A stretch of DNA of 54,002 nt from Bog-159 sp035541265 (GTDB lineage Bacteria > Acidobacteriota > Terriglobia > Bryobacterales > Bryobacteraceae), in NCBI GenBank assembly GCA_035541265.1, contig DATKNQ010000115.1, positions 1 through 54,002 on the forward strand, given 5' to 3'. Shown piece after piece: positions 1-8,376 of this stretch. Position 1 is the first letter of the stretch; each line of letters opens with the position of its first letter. A program made the position numbers and the translations under genes. The notes under the pieces were generated by a model. That model made no database searches. It saw only the letters and a list, made by a program, of their open reading frames with translations, and was not told where the DNA came from.

Positions 1-4
1 ACTC

Positions 5-973
5 ATGGCCACCGTGCGCACCGGCGACCAGCTTGATCACTACAGCATCGGCACGCTCGTGGCCCGCAGCGGCATGGCGTCGATCTTTCGCGGCACCGAT
101 CTGCGTACCGGCCGCCCGGTAGCCATCAAGATCCCGCATCCGGAAATGGAGAGCGACCCGGTCTTCTTCGATCGCTTCCGCCGCGAGGAAGAGATCGGCC
201 AGACGCTCGATCATCCGGGCGTCATGAAAGTCTACCCTAGCGATGACCACAGCCAGATCTACATGGTGATGGAGTGGGTGGAGGGCCGGCTGCTGCGCCA
301 GATCCTGAACGAGCAGCACAAGCTGCCGCCCGAGCGCGCCGCCGCTATTGCGCTGCGCATCTGCGAGGTGCTCGAGTACATTCACAAGCAGGGCATTGCG
401 CACCGCGATTTGAAGCCTGAAAACATCATGGTCGACGATCAGGATCGCGTGAAGCTGATCGACTTCGGCATCGCCGCCAAGTCCGGATCGCGGCGGCTCA
501 CGTTCACCAAGCTCTCGCAGGTGATGGGGACGGCCGAATACATCTCGCCCGAGCAGGTGAAGGGGAAGCGCGGCAATGCGCGCAGCGACATCTACGCGCT
601 GGGCATCATGCTCTACGAAATGCTGACCGGGCAGACGCCGTTCTCGGGAGCGAATCCGTTCCTGATGATGAATGACCGCGTGCTAAACAATCCGGTGCCG
701 CCGCGCGAAATCGACCCCGCGATTTCGCCGCAGCTTCAGGAGATCATTTACCGCGCGCTCGAACGCGACCCGAAGAATCGCTACGCGAGCGCCCGCGAAT
801 TCGCCTGGGATCTGCAGCATCAGGACCAGGTGGGCGTGGCCGATCGCCCCGAACTGCGCGACTGGAAGCAGCGGCGCACGCCCTGGACGCGCCGCATTCT
901 GTTCTACGCGGCGATGGCCCTCATTCCCGTGGTGATCTTTGGATTGCTGCTGCTGGTGGCGCGGCACGCATGA
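5..973 (+). CDS. Receptor-type Ser/Thr protein kinase
   Basis: Hanks-type kinase of 322 residues. Visible motifs are the ATP-anchoring Lys (VAIK, K42), the catalytic loop HRDLKPEN (133-140), DFG (153-155) and the activation-segment end GTAEYISPE (175-183). The glycine loop is degenerate (LVARSGMAS). A single membrane helix near residues 296-318 ends the protein, leaving almost nothing outside, so it is probably a membrane-tethered cytoplasmic kinase without a sensor domain. It overlaps the next gene by four bases (ATGA), which suggests translational coupling. Only four bases precede the ATG in this window, so an upstream start cannot be excluded. The substrate is not predictable. Confidence 0.93.
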   Translation: MATVRTGDQLDHYSIGTLVARSGMASIFRGTDLRTGRPVAIKIPHPEMESDPVFFDRFRREEEIGQTLDHPGVMKVYPSDDHSQIYMVMEWVEGRLLRQILNEQHKLPPERAAAIALRICEVLEYIHKQGIAHRDLKPENIMVDDQDRVKLIDFGIAAKSGSRRLTFTKLSQVMGTAEYISPEQVKGKRGNARSDIYALGIMLYEMLTGQTPFSGANPFLMMNDRVLNNPVPPREIDPAISPQLQEIIYRALERDPKNRYASAREFAWDLQHQDQVGVADRPELRDWKQRRTPWTRRILFYAAMALIPVVIFGLLLLVARHA

Positions 974-1302
974 AACACGGCGTGACGCTCCTGCTGCTGA
1001 TGGCGGCCGCGCTGCTCGAAGCGGGCGGCGATGCCATCGTGCGGATGGGCATGCGGTCGAACGCTATCGTGCCGCGGCTGCTGCTGTTCCTGGCCGGGAC
1101 CGCCGTGCTGTTTCTCTATAGCTGGACGGTGAATACGCCGCCCTGGGATTTCGGACGGCTGCTGGGGCTGTACGTGGTGTTTTTCTTTATATTCGCGCAA
1201 CTGCTTTCGTGGCTGGTCTTTCATCAGAAGCCCAGCCTGGCGGTAATGATCGGCGGCGGATTCGTGGCCCTGGGCGGACTGATCATCACGCTCGGATCTT
1301 AG
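970..1302 (+). CDS. Small four-helix membrane protein, SMR/DMT-like
   Basis: A 110-residue, very hydrophobic protein with about four predicted membrane helices. Its size and topology match the small multidrug resistance / half-DMT families. Helix 1 contains an acidic residue in AAALLEAGGDA, comparable to the essential Glu of EmrE-type transporters, but I see no further family signature, so the transport function is an inference. The start codon overlaps the stop of the Ser/Thr kinase (ATGA). The pair is therefore probably co-transcribed and the two proteins may act at the same membrane site. No regulator is adjacent. Confidence 0.8.
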   Translation: MKHGVTLLLLMAAALLEAGGDAIVRMGMRSNAIVPRLLLFLAGTAVLFLYSWTVNTPPWDFGRLLGLYVVFFFIFAQLLSWLVFHQKPSLAVMIGGGFVALGGLIITLGS

Positions 1303-1496
1303 AACCGGCAGCGGCCGATGCAGCAGCGCCCTTGGCACGTCTTGCAGGAAAGCTGTTTCGGGGTCATGCGGCGCGGCGCCGCCGAGTCTGTCGCTGCGGG
1401 TTTGCGTGCGCTGCCCTGTGACGGGATGGGTGGCATGGCACTGCGCTGTGCGCGCGGATGGGAGCTTTCGCTCACCACAGTGGAACTGTTCAACAT
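1299..1496 (-). CDS. Possible small Cys-rich protein (65 aa)
   Basis: A short minus-strand reading frame in an otherwise empty 310-base gap. It is supported by a strong Shine-Dalgarno-like stretch (GAGGGGGAAAG) six bases before the ATG and by an unusual C-terminus with five Cys within 13 residues (SCKTCQGRCCIGRCRF). The N-terminal half is Ser/Pro/Ala-rich and low complexity. It converges on the preceding gene and overlaps its stop by four bases. No family is recognised, and codon usage is only moderately like that of its neighbours. It could be a real metal-binding or redox peptide or a chance frame. The rest of the gap (1497-1612) shows nothing recognisable. Confidence 0.3.
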   Translation of the reverse strand: MLNSSTVVSESSHPRAQRSAMPPIPSQGSARKPAATDSAAPRRMTPKQLSCKTCQGRCCIGRCRF

Positions 1497-1612
1497 CGCT
1501 TTCCCCCTCAGTTGCGCTAACTTCCGGCGTCCCAATGGTTTCCCCCCTCAATTCGGAACACCCGATGGTTGCTGGAACCAAGTGAAGGGCACGCGGCGTG
1601 CCAATTCGCCCG

Positions 1613-2188
1613 CTAAGCAGAGAGCTGCGACTGGAACATTGAAATCCCTGCAATTCCCGCCGCGCCGGCTGCAAGACACTGCGCCGCGGTAGCCGCGTCG
1701 ACGCCGCCCAACGCCAGCACCGGCATGCGCACCGCCGCGGACGCTTCGTGCAGCCGGTCGATTCCCAGCGGTGCGCCGTATCCGGCTTTTGACGGCGTAA
1801 CGAACACCGGCCCGAAGACGGCGAAGTCCGCGCCTTCCTGCTCCGCGCGAAGGACCTCGTCGATCGAGTGGCATGACACGCCGATCAGGCTTCCCGCGGG
1901 CAAAATCCGCCGCCACGTGGCTGGCGCGGGCGAGTCCGACGGCAGGTGAATGCCGTGAGCGCCGCAGGACAGCGCGACGTCGGCGCGGCCGTTCACCAGG
2001 ATCGCCGATCCGTGCGGATTCGGCAGGCTCAGCGCGCGGCGCACCAAGTCCACCAGTTCGCGCGCGGGCAGATCCTTCTCGCGGATCTGCACGCGTTCCA
2101 CGCCCGCCGCGAGCGCACGGGCGATCACCCGAAGCAGCGTATCGCAGTCGCCCAGCGAACGCCGGTCCGTGATGTAATAGCGCAGCAT
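1613..2188 (-). CDS. thiE: Thiamine phosphate synthase
   Basis: A 191-residue TIM-barrel enzyme that joins hydroxymethylpyrimidine diphosphate to thiazole phosphate to form thiamine phosphate. Family signatures are YYITDR at the N-terminus, the pyrophosphate/Mg region VQIREKDL, the GIHLPSD and IGVSCHS strands, the FGPVFVTPSK loop and the phosphate-binding LALGGV near the C-terminus. A longer frame is open upstream, but I place the start at the ATG overlapping the stop of the fmdE-like gene (TGATG), where homology begins. It is the last gene of a five-gene minus-strand operon with molybdate-transport-like genes. No other thi gene is nearby, so it may serve salvage or complement thi genes elsewhere. 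Confidence 0.93.
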   Translation of the reverse strand: MLRYYITDRRSLGDCDTLLRVIARALAAGVERVQIREKDLPARELVDLVRRALSLPNPHGSAILVNGRADVALSCGAHGIHLPSDSPAPATWRRILPAGSLIGVSCHSIDEVLRAEQEGADFAVFGPVFVTPSKAGYGAPLGIDRLHEASAAVRMPVLALGGVDAATAAQCLAAGAAGIAGISMFQSQLSA

Positions 2189-2775
2189 CAGAGCGGCGTG
2201 TAGTAGCGCTCGCCCGCGCAAGCCTTGCAGAGTACGCGCCCGTCGCGCACCACCTCGCGCTTGAAGTTGATGCCTTCGCCGCATACCGCGCACACTACGC
2301 GGGCTGCCTTGTAGCCCGGAAACTCCTCCGGCCCCAGCCGCACCCGCACCCATTGCGCGGCGAACAACGCATCGTCCGGCAGTTCGCGATAGGCGCGCAT
2401 CTGCTGCCTGTTCTTATCGGCAATTTCGGGAAACATTTGCTGGGCGCGGCGTTTGGAGCCTTCGAGCGCCACCACGCGCACCGCGCGATCGGCTTCGATA
2501 TCGCAGAACGTCGCCGCCACTTTGCCGAAGTCGCGAAACTTCAGCGCGCGTTTCCCCAGACGGCATCCGGTCACCACCGGGATCGCGTCCGTGGCGCAGC
2601 GGTCGATCTCGACGAACGTGACCAGACGCTTGCGATGCTTGCCCGTGGGGTCGTCGAGATCGAGCAGCTTCAGGCCGTAAAGCGCCATGCGCAGCCCGAG
2701 GATCTGACCGGCGCAGATGTGCCCGTGCGCCTGCTCGGCCAGCGCGAGATATTCATCGAAGGTTTTCAGAGGCAC
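2188..2775 (-). CDS. FmdE-domain zinc-ribbon protein
   Basis: About 195 residues. The N-terminal part matches the FmdE family (named after formylmethanofuran dehydrogenase subunit E) with the His/Cys motif HGHICAGQILGLRMA, then TGCRLGKRALKF. The C-terminus holds a zinc ribbon with two CxxC pairs (CAVCGEG and CKACAG). FmdE-like proteins are typically encoded near molybdate/tungstate genes, and that is so here, which suggests a role in molybdenum or tungsten enzyme maturation or delivery. That role is inferred. I prefer the GTG start overlapping the stop of the modC-like gene (TAGTG). An ATG 42 bases upstream is possible but would overlap more. Confidence 0.85.
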   Translation of the reverse strand: MPLKTFDEYLALAEQAHGHICAGQILGLRMALYGLKLLDLDDPTGKHRKRLVTFVEIDRCATDAIPVVTGCRLGKRALKFRDFGKVAATFCDIEADRAVRVVALEGSKRRAQQMFPEIADKNRQQMRAYRELPDDALFAAQWVRVRLGPEEFPGYKAARVVCAVCGEGINFKREVVRDGRVLCKACAGERYYTPL

Positions 2776-3818
2776 TACAGCACCCGCAGCGCGGCAGGCG
2801 GAAACTCCACCAGCCACTCCTTATTATCCTTCTGGCGCTCGAACTCGTGCCGCGGGACCTCCGCCACGATGCCGCCCGAAAACTCGAGCCGCACCGCGCG
2901 CGGCGCATCCGCGGCGCGTTCCAGCCGAGCGGGCACCTGGTTCGCCTGCGGCTTCGACCCGTCGTGCGGGCTCGCCAGCAGCCGCCCCGGTTCAACACAC
3001 AGCCACACGCGATCGCCGCGTAAACGGCCGGGAAGATACGGACCGGCCAGCTCGAAACTTTCGAGGCGCAGGCGGCTGGTGTTGCGGCCCGGGTCGAGCG
3101 CCACGATTTCGGCCTGAAACAGATTGCGGATACCGAGCAGGCGCGCCGCCTCCACGCTCGCCGGCTGATCGAGCACCTTGCGCGGCGATCCGCTCTGCAG
3201 GATGCGCCCCGCGTCGAGCAGCAACATCGTGCCGGCTACTTCGAAGCAGGTGTCCAGATCGCGCGTCGCGAGCAGAATCGGCAGATCCGTTTCACCGCGC
3301 ACGCGGCGCAGCAAGCCGAGCCACTCCGCGCGCATCGCCACGTCGAAACCGGCGGCCGGTTCATCCAGCAGCAGCACTCTCGGCTCGCCGATCAGTGCGC
3401 GGGCGATGGCGGCGCGCAGCCGCTCAGCAGGTGCGAGTTCGCCCGGCAATCGCGCCGCGGCTTCCGCCAGTGTGAAGCGTTCCAGTGTCTCCTTCACCCG
3501 CCGGTGCCGCTCCAACCGCGCGATCCCGGCCAACGGGAACAGCAGGTTGTCGCGCACGCTCATGTGCGGGAAAAGCGCCCACTCGCTCGCTACGTAGCCG
3601 CAGTGCCGGCGGCGTGGCGGCAGGTGCACGCGCGATGCGGCGTCAAACAGGATCTCGTCGTCCAGCAGGATGCGGCCCGCCGCCGGCGCCGCGAATCCCG
3701 CGATCGCATCCAGGATAAACGTCTTGCCCGCGCGTGCGCCGCCGAACAGCGCCGTGATCCCCGCCGCAGCCTGGAACTCGACCTCCACGCCGCCGCCCGC
3801 CAGCCGCACCTGGATCAT
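2775..3818 (-). CDS. ModC-like ABC ATPase with degenerate motifs
   Basis: A 347-residue ATPase with a C-terminal TOBE-like molybdate-binding region, the architecture of ModC. Walker A (GGARAGKT, about residues 26-33) and Walker B (VLLLDEP) are intact. The other motifs are not. The Q-loop, normally VFQ, reads VASEWALFPHM. The signature, normally LSGGQ, reads ELAPAERLRAAIARAL. The D-loop reads AAGFD. The switch-loop His is Arg (LLATRDLD). ATP binding is plausible, but normal coupled hydrolysis is doubtful. Start and stop overlap the neighbouring permease-like gene (ATGA) and fmdE-like gene (TAGTG). No substrate-binding ModA is in the window. Confidence 0.85.
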   Translation of the reverse strand: MIQVRLAGGGVEVEFQAAAGITALFGGARAGKTFILDAIAGFAAPAAGRILLDDEILFDAASRVHLPPRRRHCGYVASEWALFPHMSVRDNLLFPLAGIARLERHRRVKETLERFTLAEAAARLPGELAPAERLRAAIARALIGEPRVLLLDEPAAGFDVAMRAEWLGLLRRVRGETDLPILLATRDLDTCFEVAGTMLLLDAGRILQSGSPRKVLDQPASVEAARLLGIRNLFQAEIVALDPGRNTSRLRLESFELAGPYLPGRLRGDRVWLCVEPGRLLASPHDGSKPQANQVPARLERAADAPRAVRLEFSGGIVAEVPRHEFERQKDNKEWLVEFPPAALRVL

Positions 3819-4339
3819 GCCGCAACCTGCCGTCGCCGCATGCGGAGCGCAATGTCAACGGCTCCGAAAACCGCCAGCGGCAGCAGAAAGCCGAGGCTCG
3901 CGCGGCGGGCGACGATCAGGGTCAAATCGAAATCCGCAAATGCACGTACGAACCCGATGGCCGCGGCCGCCAACAAGCCGCGCCACGCCAGCGGTAGCGT
4001 GATACGCCAGAACGTGCGCCACTCACCCGCGCCCAGCACACGCGCCGCGTTTTCAAATCGGCGGTCCACCCGGTCGAGCGCGGTGCCCATCAACCGGACC
4101 AGCACGGGCAGCATCGATACGGCGGAAAGCACTACCGCGGCGTCCCAGTTAAAGCTCAACTTCCAGATCCCCGCCGCCGACAGCAGATAGTAAACGAACA
4201 CGACCGGCGGCAGGAAGATGTCCAGGCTGACCACAGCGTCCAGAAGCCACGCGAGCAGCAACGCCGGTGCGATAGCCAGCAGCGTGGAAAAGCCGGCATA
4301 GCGCAGGCTGAGCCAGAGCGGCGACCAGTCGAGTGGCAT
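3815..4339 (-). CDS. ModB-like ABC permease, compact
   Basis: A 174-residue inner-membrane permease with several hydrophobic helices and the cytoplasmic EAA-type coupling loop ENAARVLGAGEWRTFWRITLP-like segment, which contacts the ATPase. It aligns in outline with ModB but is about 50 residues shorter than the usual size. Helices are present on both sides of the coupling loop, while the region after LPPVV and the C-terminus are shortened. The next gene is the ModC-like ATPase, overlapping by ATGA. Together they look like a pared-down or repurposed molybdate/tungstate importer. It follows the dinB-like gene by 14 bases. Confidence 0.82.
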   Translation of the reverse strand: MPLDWSPLWLSLRYAGFSTLLAIAPALLLAWLLDAVVSLDIFLPPVVFVYYLLSAAGIWKLSFNWDAAVVLSAVSMLPVLVRLMGTALDRVDRRFENAARVLGAGEWRTFWRITLPLAWRGLLAAAAIGFVRAFADFDLTLIVARRASLGFLLPLAVFGAVDIALRMRRRQVAA

Positions 4340-4353
4340 GGGCGGCAGGGAAG

Positions 4354-4830
4354 CTACTTCCAGGCGCCCAACAGGCGCCGCACGACCACCATCTGCCCGA
4401 TGTGATAGGCGTTATGGTCCGCCACCAGCAGCGCTTCGCGCAGAATGGTCTGGCCGGTACCGTGCGGAATGCGCGCGTGCAGATTCGTCTTCGGATTCTT
4501 CACCAGCCGCTTCATGGTGGCCAGATCGCTGCGAAAAGCCTTCACGCTATGCTCCCACGCGCTCTCATCCGGCGGCGCGGGTGTGGGCGGCCAGTATCCG
4601 GCGGGCCAGGGGGGTGAGACGTGCTTCGCCTTGCGGCTGAATTCCAGAATGTCCCACTGTGCGATGCGCATGTGCTCCAGCAGTTCCCAGGGCGTATGCG
4701 GCAATCCGCTGGGGCGGACGCCGCGCAACGCAGCCGGCAAGCCGGTCACCGCGGCATCGAAGTCAATGTGCGCCCCGCCCCCATCCAGCAGGTAGATCAG
4801 GTGCTCCCGCAGAGATTGATCTTGCGTCAT
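4354..4830 (-). CDS. DinB-family protein
   Basis: About 158 residues with the four-helix DinB/YfiT fold pattern. These proteins usually bind a divalent metal through three His and act as thiol-dependent S-transferases or metal-dependent hydrolases. The C-terminal metal motif DHNAYHIGQM is clear, and the N-terminal helix begins LREHLIYLLDGGGAHIDF. The segment LEHMRIAQWDI probably supplies the first His. I chose the ATG giving MTQDQSLREH because the 30 residues upstream are not DinB-like and run into the receptor gene. It is the first gene of the run leading into modB, modC, fmdE and thiE homologues, although a functional link is not obvious. Confidence 0.85.
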   Translation of the reverse strand: MTQDQSLREHLIYLLDGGGAHIDFDAAVTGLPAALRGVRPSGLPHTPWELLEHMRIAQWDILEFSRKAKHVSPPWPAGYWPPTPAPPDESAWEHSVKAFRSDLATMKRLVKNPKTNLHARIPHGTGQTILREALLVADHNAYHIGQMVVVRRLLGAWK

Positions 4831-4870
4831 ATCTCTAATCTTGCTATTCGACGGAGCGGGAAACAAGTCC

Positions 4871-7800
4871 CTAGAAATTGAATTTGGCGGCAAGCTGGAC
4901 CAGGCGGGGCGCCGCGGCACTGGTAATCTGGCCGAAATTCGGGCTGGAGATGTTGCCGTTCACTGCCGCCGCCCCGTCGAACTGCGCGTGATTCCACACA
5001 TTGAACGCCTCCACGCGAAGCTGCAACGTGCGCGATTCGGCCAGGCGGATCTGCTTGGCGAGCGCCACATCGAAATTCGCGATGCCCGGTCCATAGAAAA
5101 AGCGACGCGCAGCCGTGCCGATCTCGCCGAGCGAGGGCAAGCTGAACAGCGTGGTGTTGAACGCGGGCTGGCCGTTCCGCGGATTGCGGTTGATCTCGAG
5201 CGCCCCCGGCGTGTAGTCGGGCGTGTCCACGCCGTTATTATTCACGCCGTTCGGAATGGTGCCCAGCAGCGACGTATCGTTGTTATTGAATAGCGTGACC
5301 GGAAAGCCGCTGCTGAAGCGGGTGATGCCCGATAGCTCCCAGCCTCCCAGCCAGGGGATCGCCAGGCGATAGCTGGCCACGAAGTTGTGGGTCATATCGA
5401 AGGCCGAAGGCGCGCGGCTGAGAGCCGGATTAATCGGATTCACCGCTTCAGCGAGGCTCGACGATTCGTCCATCGACTTGCCGTAGGTGTAACCCGCCAG
5501 CAGCTCCAGCGGTCCGTGGTTGTGCCGCACCGTCACCTCCAGCGCGTTATAGTCCGAACTCCCGATGGTCTTCTGGTAGTCGATGCCGCCGAACGTCGCG
5601 GGAAAGGGCCCGCGCGTGCCATGGATGGTTTTGCCGGATGCCGTCGTATAGACGCCGCTTTCGCCGAATGGGCCGCAGGTCGCCGTGCCGGGCAGTACAT
5701 CCGCCGGCTGGCTCAAGCCCAGGCAAAGACCGGCATTTCCCGGATTGGCCTCTTCCACCACCAGCAGATGATGCGCCTCTGTGCCGACATAGCCGAACCG
5801 CAACAGGGTGCCCGTGCCGATCTGCCGCTCGATCGACACCGTGTAGTCTTCGGCGTAAGGCGGATCGTTCTGCCGGTAAAACGACGGAATGCCGGTCAGC
5901 GGCAGATAAAGCGACCAATCCACGCCGTTATTGGGATGCTGCGCCGAAGCGCCGAACGCCGGGAACGGCAGCGGGAATCGCTGGCCGGTGGTCTGCCCGG
6001 TCGCGGCCGTGACGAAGGGCGTCTCGAACAGCGGCGGCGCGGGACTGGTGTAGCTGTAGCCGTAGGGCGGATTGGCGCTCATGATGCCCGCCGACAAGCC
6101 TTCGAACGCGGTGTAGAACATGCCGAAGCCCGCGCGGATGGTGGTCTTCGCACCAGGCGACCAGGCTACGCCCGCGCGCGGCGCGAAGTTGCCGTAGCGC
6201 GTGGGCGCGAGCGTCGATGGAATGCCCGGATCGCCCGGAAAAACGAGCCCAGCCGGCGCGCCCGGATACACCGCCGACTGCTCGCCGAGCACCAGCGTCT
6301 GAAGCTGATTGTATTTTTCGCGCCACGGCTCGATCACGTCCCAGCGCACGCCGTAATTGAGCGTCAGGTTCGGACGTACCCGCCAGCTATCCTGCCCGTA
6401 CAAGCCGATGTAATGCGTCCGGTTATAGAAGCTCTGCGACTCGGCCTGCGTGTAGCTGCTCGGCACTCCCAGCAGGAAATCGGCGAAGTCGACGCCCGTC
6501 TCCGAGCCGAGAAAAGCGAACGAGCCGTTCGATTGCGCGTCCGGATGCGTGTTCACCTGGTCGTAGTGGAAGGCCGCGCCGAACTTGAAACTGTGGCGGC
6601 CGCTCACGTGCGACCAATCGTCCGCCACCTGGTAGGTATTGTTCACCTGCCGCAGCCCGGTGGTGTCCACGCCCAACGTGAAATCGTTGAACGACACGTT
6701 GGCGATGCCTTCGATATTCGGCACCAGCGGCACGATGCCCGGCGTACCCGCGCCTTCCACGAAGCCTTGCGAGCGCAGACTCGGCCCCACACCGCCCACC
6801 GGCTGACCTGCCGTGTTCGCGTTGCGCATGTAGCTCAGGTGGAACTCGTTCACCGTGTTCGCGCCGAAGGTCTTTGTAGCCGAGAAGCTCCCCAGTTGCG
6901 CCAGCCCAAAGTTCAGGGCGTTGAATCCGGGCACGCTCGCGCCGCCCTGCGCGGCCGGATACGGATTGTTGACCGTGTAATCATCCGCGAAATAGTAGGC
7001 CGAAAGCGTGCCCAGCCGCGAGTTGCCATCCAGGCGCAGCGCGCCTTTATCGTCACGCAACGTTTCGTTCTCGGCCGAGGTCGAGAACTGATTGGTTCCG
7101 GACGTCGCCTGCGGAATATATTGGAGCAGCGCCCGCGCGGGCGCCGGCCAGGCGCGCTCGGGAATCAGCGCGTTCGGAAACACGCACTGGGTGGTATTCG
7201 TGCAGCCCGCGGTGTAGTACGGCTCGTTGGCCGACACGCCGTAGCCCAGCCGTCCGGTCAGCACCCCGGCCCAGTACGATCCGTTCACCGTACCGGTCAT
7301 CTGTTGGGCGAGGTCCTGCAGATTGCCCGTACGATCGGCTGCCGTCGGCACCTGGATCAGCCCGGTATCCACGCCCTCCGTCATGCGCGTACCCTGGTAA
7401 TCGGCGAAGAAGAAAATCTTGTCGCGGCGCACCGGGCCGCCCAGCGTCGCGCCGAACTGGTTCTGATCGAACAGCGCCCGCGAGGGCGAAAAGAAGTTGC
7501 GCGCGTCCAGCGCCGTGTTGCGTAGAAACTCGAACGCATCGCCATGAAATTGATTGGTGCCCGACTTGGTCACCACCAGCACCTGCCCGCCGCTGTAGTT
7601 CCCGTATTCCGCATTGAAGTTGCTGGTGAGCACGCGCAACTCCGCGATCGAGTCGAGGTTCGGCACCACCGCCGTGCCCATGTTGACGGTCTCTTCCACA
7701 TCGCTGCCATTCACCACGAAGCCGTTGGCCGTCTCGCGCTGTCCGCTTACCGACATGTTGCCGGCGTTAAGTCCGCCGGATGGCGGCGTGCTCGTGACGC

Positions 7801-8305
7801 CCGCCATCACCACCGCATTCGGCTGCTGCGAACTGGACGGAATCACGCCCGGCTGCAGCGCCAGCAGATCGGTGAAGCTGCGGCCGTTGAGCGGGACCGC
7901 GCGCGTGGCCGTTCCGGAGAGCGTCTCGCCGGCCTGCGTAGTGGCCGGATCGAGGGTCAGCCCTTTATCGGTGACCGTGACGATCTCGTTGCGTTGATCG
8001 AGTTGCAGCGTGATGTCCAGGTGCGCGGCGCCCGTGACCTCGAACGCGACCTGCCGGTAAGGCTGGAAGTTGGGCTGGTCAACGGCGATGTCGTAGCGGC
8101 CGGCGGCGAGTGTGGCGAAAGAATAGGAACCATCGTTTCCGCTCACCACGGGCTGCCCCACAGGCGTGCCTTGGCTTTGAATGGAAATCGCGACACCCGG
8201 CATTGGCGCGCCGCTCGGATCGAGGACCCTGCCGGTCAAACTCGCCGGATCGGCCCACGCGCCATGGCCGGCGGAAAGAAGGATGAGGACGATTCGGATT
8301 CGCAT
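4871..8305 (-). CDS. Oar-type TonB-dependent receptor
   Basis: A large outer-membrane receptor of 1144 residues. It has a signal peptide (cleavage after GHGAWA), then a CarboxypepD_reg/CNA-B-like domain (about 20-105: LTGRVLDPSGAPMPGV), a plug (VPLNGRSFTDLLALQPGV; GGQVLVVTKSGTNQFHG) and a beta-barrel ending in Phe (LAAKFNF). This architecture is greatly expanded in Acidobacteria, where such proteins are thought to import carbohydrates or other large nutrients. The ligand here is unknown. The gene is monocistronic. Its upstream region, shared with a divergent kinase gene, holds two similar palindromes, one only about 20 bases before the start codon, so transcriptional repression by a metal or nutrient regulator is likely. 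Confidence 0.95.
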   Translation of the reverse strand: MRIRIVLILLSAGHGAWADPASLTGRVLDPSGAPMPGVAISIQSQGTPVGQPVVSGNDGSYSFATLAAGRYDIAVDQPNFQPYRQVAFEVTGAAHLDITLQLDQRNEIVTVTDKGLTLDPATTQAGETLSGTATRAVPLNGRSFTDLLALQPGVIPSSSQQPNAVVMAGVTSTPPSGGLNAGNMSVSGQRETANGFVVNGSDVEETVNMGTAVVPNLDSIAELRVLTSNFNAEYGNYSGGQVLVVTKSGTNQFHGDAFEFLRNTALDARNFFSPSRALFDQNQFGATLGGPVRRDKIFFFADYQGTRMTEGVDTGLIQVPTAADRTGNLQDLAQQMTGTVNGSYWAGVLTGRLGYGVSANEPYYTAGCTNTTQCVFPNALIPERAWPAPARALLQYIPQATSGTNQFSTSAENETLRDDKGALRLDGNSRLGTLSAYYFADDYTVNNPYPAAQGGASVPGFNALNFGLAQLGSFSATKTFGANTVNEFHLSYMRNANTAGQPVGGVGPSLRSQGFVEGAGTPGIVPLVPNIEGIANVSFNDFTLGVDTTGLRQVNNTYQVADDWSHVSGRHSFKFGAAFHYDQVNTHPDAQSNGSFAFLGSETGVDFADFLLGVPSSYTQAESQSFYNRTHYIGLYGQDSWRVRPNLTLNYGVRWDVIEPWREKYNQLQTLVLGEQSAVYPGAPAGLVFPGDPGIPSTLAPTRYGNFAPRAGVAWSPGAKTTIRAGFGMFYTAFEGLSAGIMSANPPYGYSYTSPAPPLFETPFVTAATGQTTGQRFPLPFPAFGASAQHPNNGVDWSLYLPLTGIPSFYRQNDPPYAEDYTVSIERQIGTGTLLRFGYVGTEAHHLLVVEEANPGNAGLCLGLSQPADVLPGTATCGPFGESGVYTTASGKTIHGTRGPFPATFGGIDYQKTIGSSDYNALEVTVRHNHGPLELLAGYTYGKSMDESSSLAEAVNPINPALSRAPSAFDMTHNFVASYRLAIPWLGGWELSGITRFSSGFPVTLFNNNDTSLLGTIPNGVNNNGVDTPDYTPGALEINRNPRNGQPAFNTTLFSLPSLGEIGTAARRFFYGPGIANFDVALAKQIRLAESRTLQLRVEAFNVWNHAQFDGAAAVNGNISSPNFGQITSAAAPRLVQLAAKFNF

Positions 8306-8323
8306 GTCGAACGTAAGAGCTTA

Positions 8324-8340
8324 TTGCAACTCAGTTGCCA
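8324..8340. promoter_or_regulatory. Palindromic operator candidate 1 upstream of the receptor
   Basis: TTGCAACTCAGTTGCCA contains GCAACT-C-AGTTGC, a perfect palindrome around one central base. It lies about 20 bases before the receptor start and shares its outline with the second site at 8377-8393. The spaced TTGC halves resemble Fur-superfamily boxes, but I cannot assign the regulator. Confidence 0.5.
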
Positions 8341-8376
8341 TTCACGAAAGAACATCTTACTTGAGGGCTCCCGTAT

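Noticed and set aside
1500..2200. TPP riboswitch for thiE
   Set aside because: thiE starts inside an overlapping operon with no leader, and no thi-box-like CTGAGA element is visible upstream.
5387..7525. A 712-residue open frame on the plus strand
   Set aside because: It lies antisense to the TonB receptor, is Arg/His-rich as expected from the complement of a GC-rich gene, and has no domain or ribosome site.
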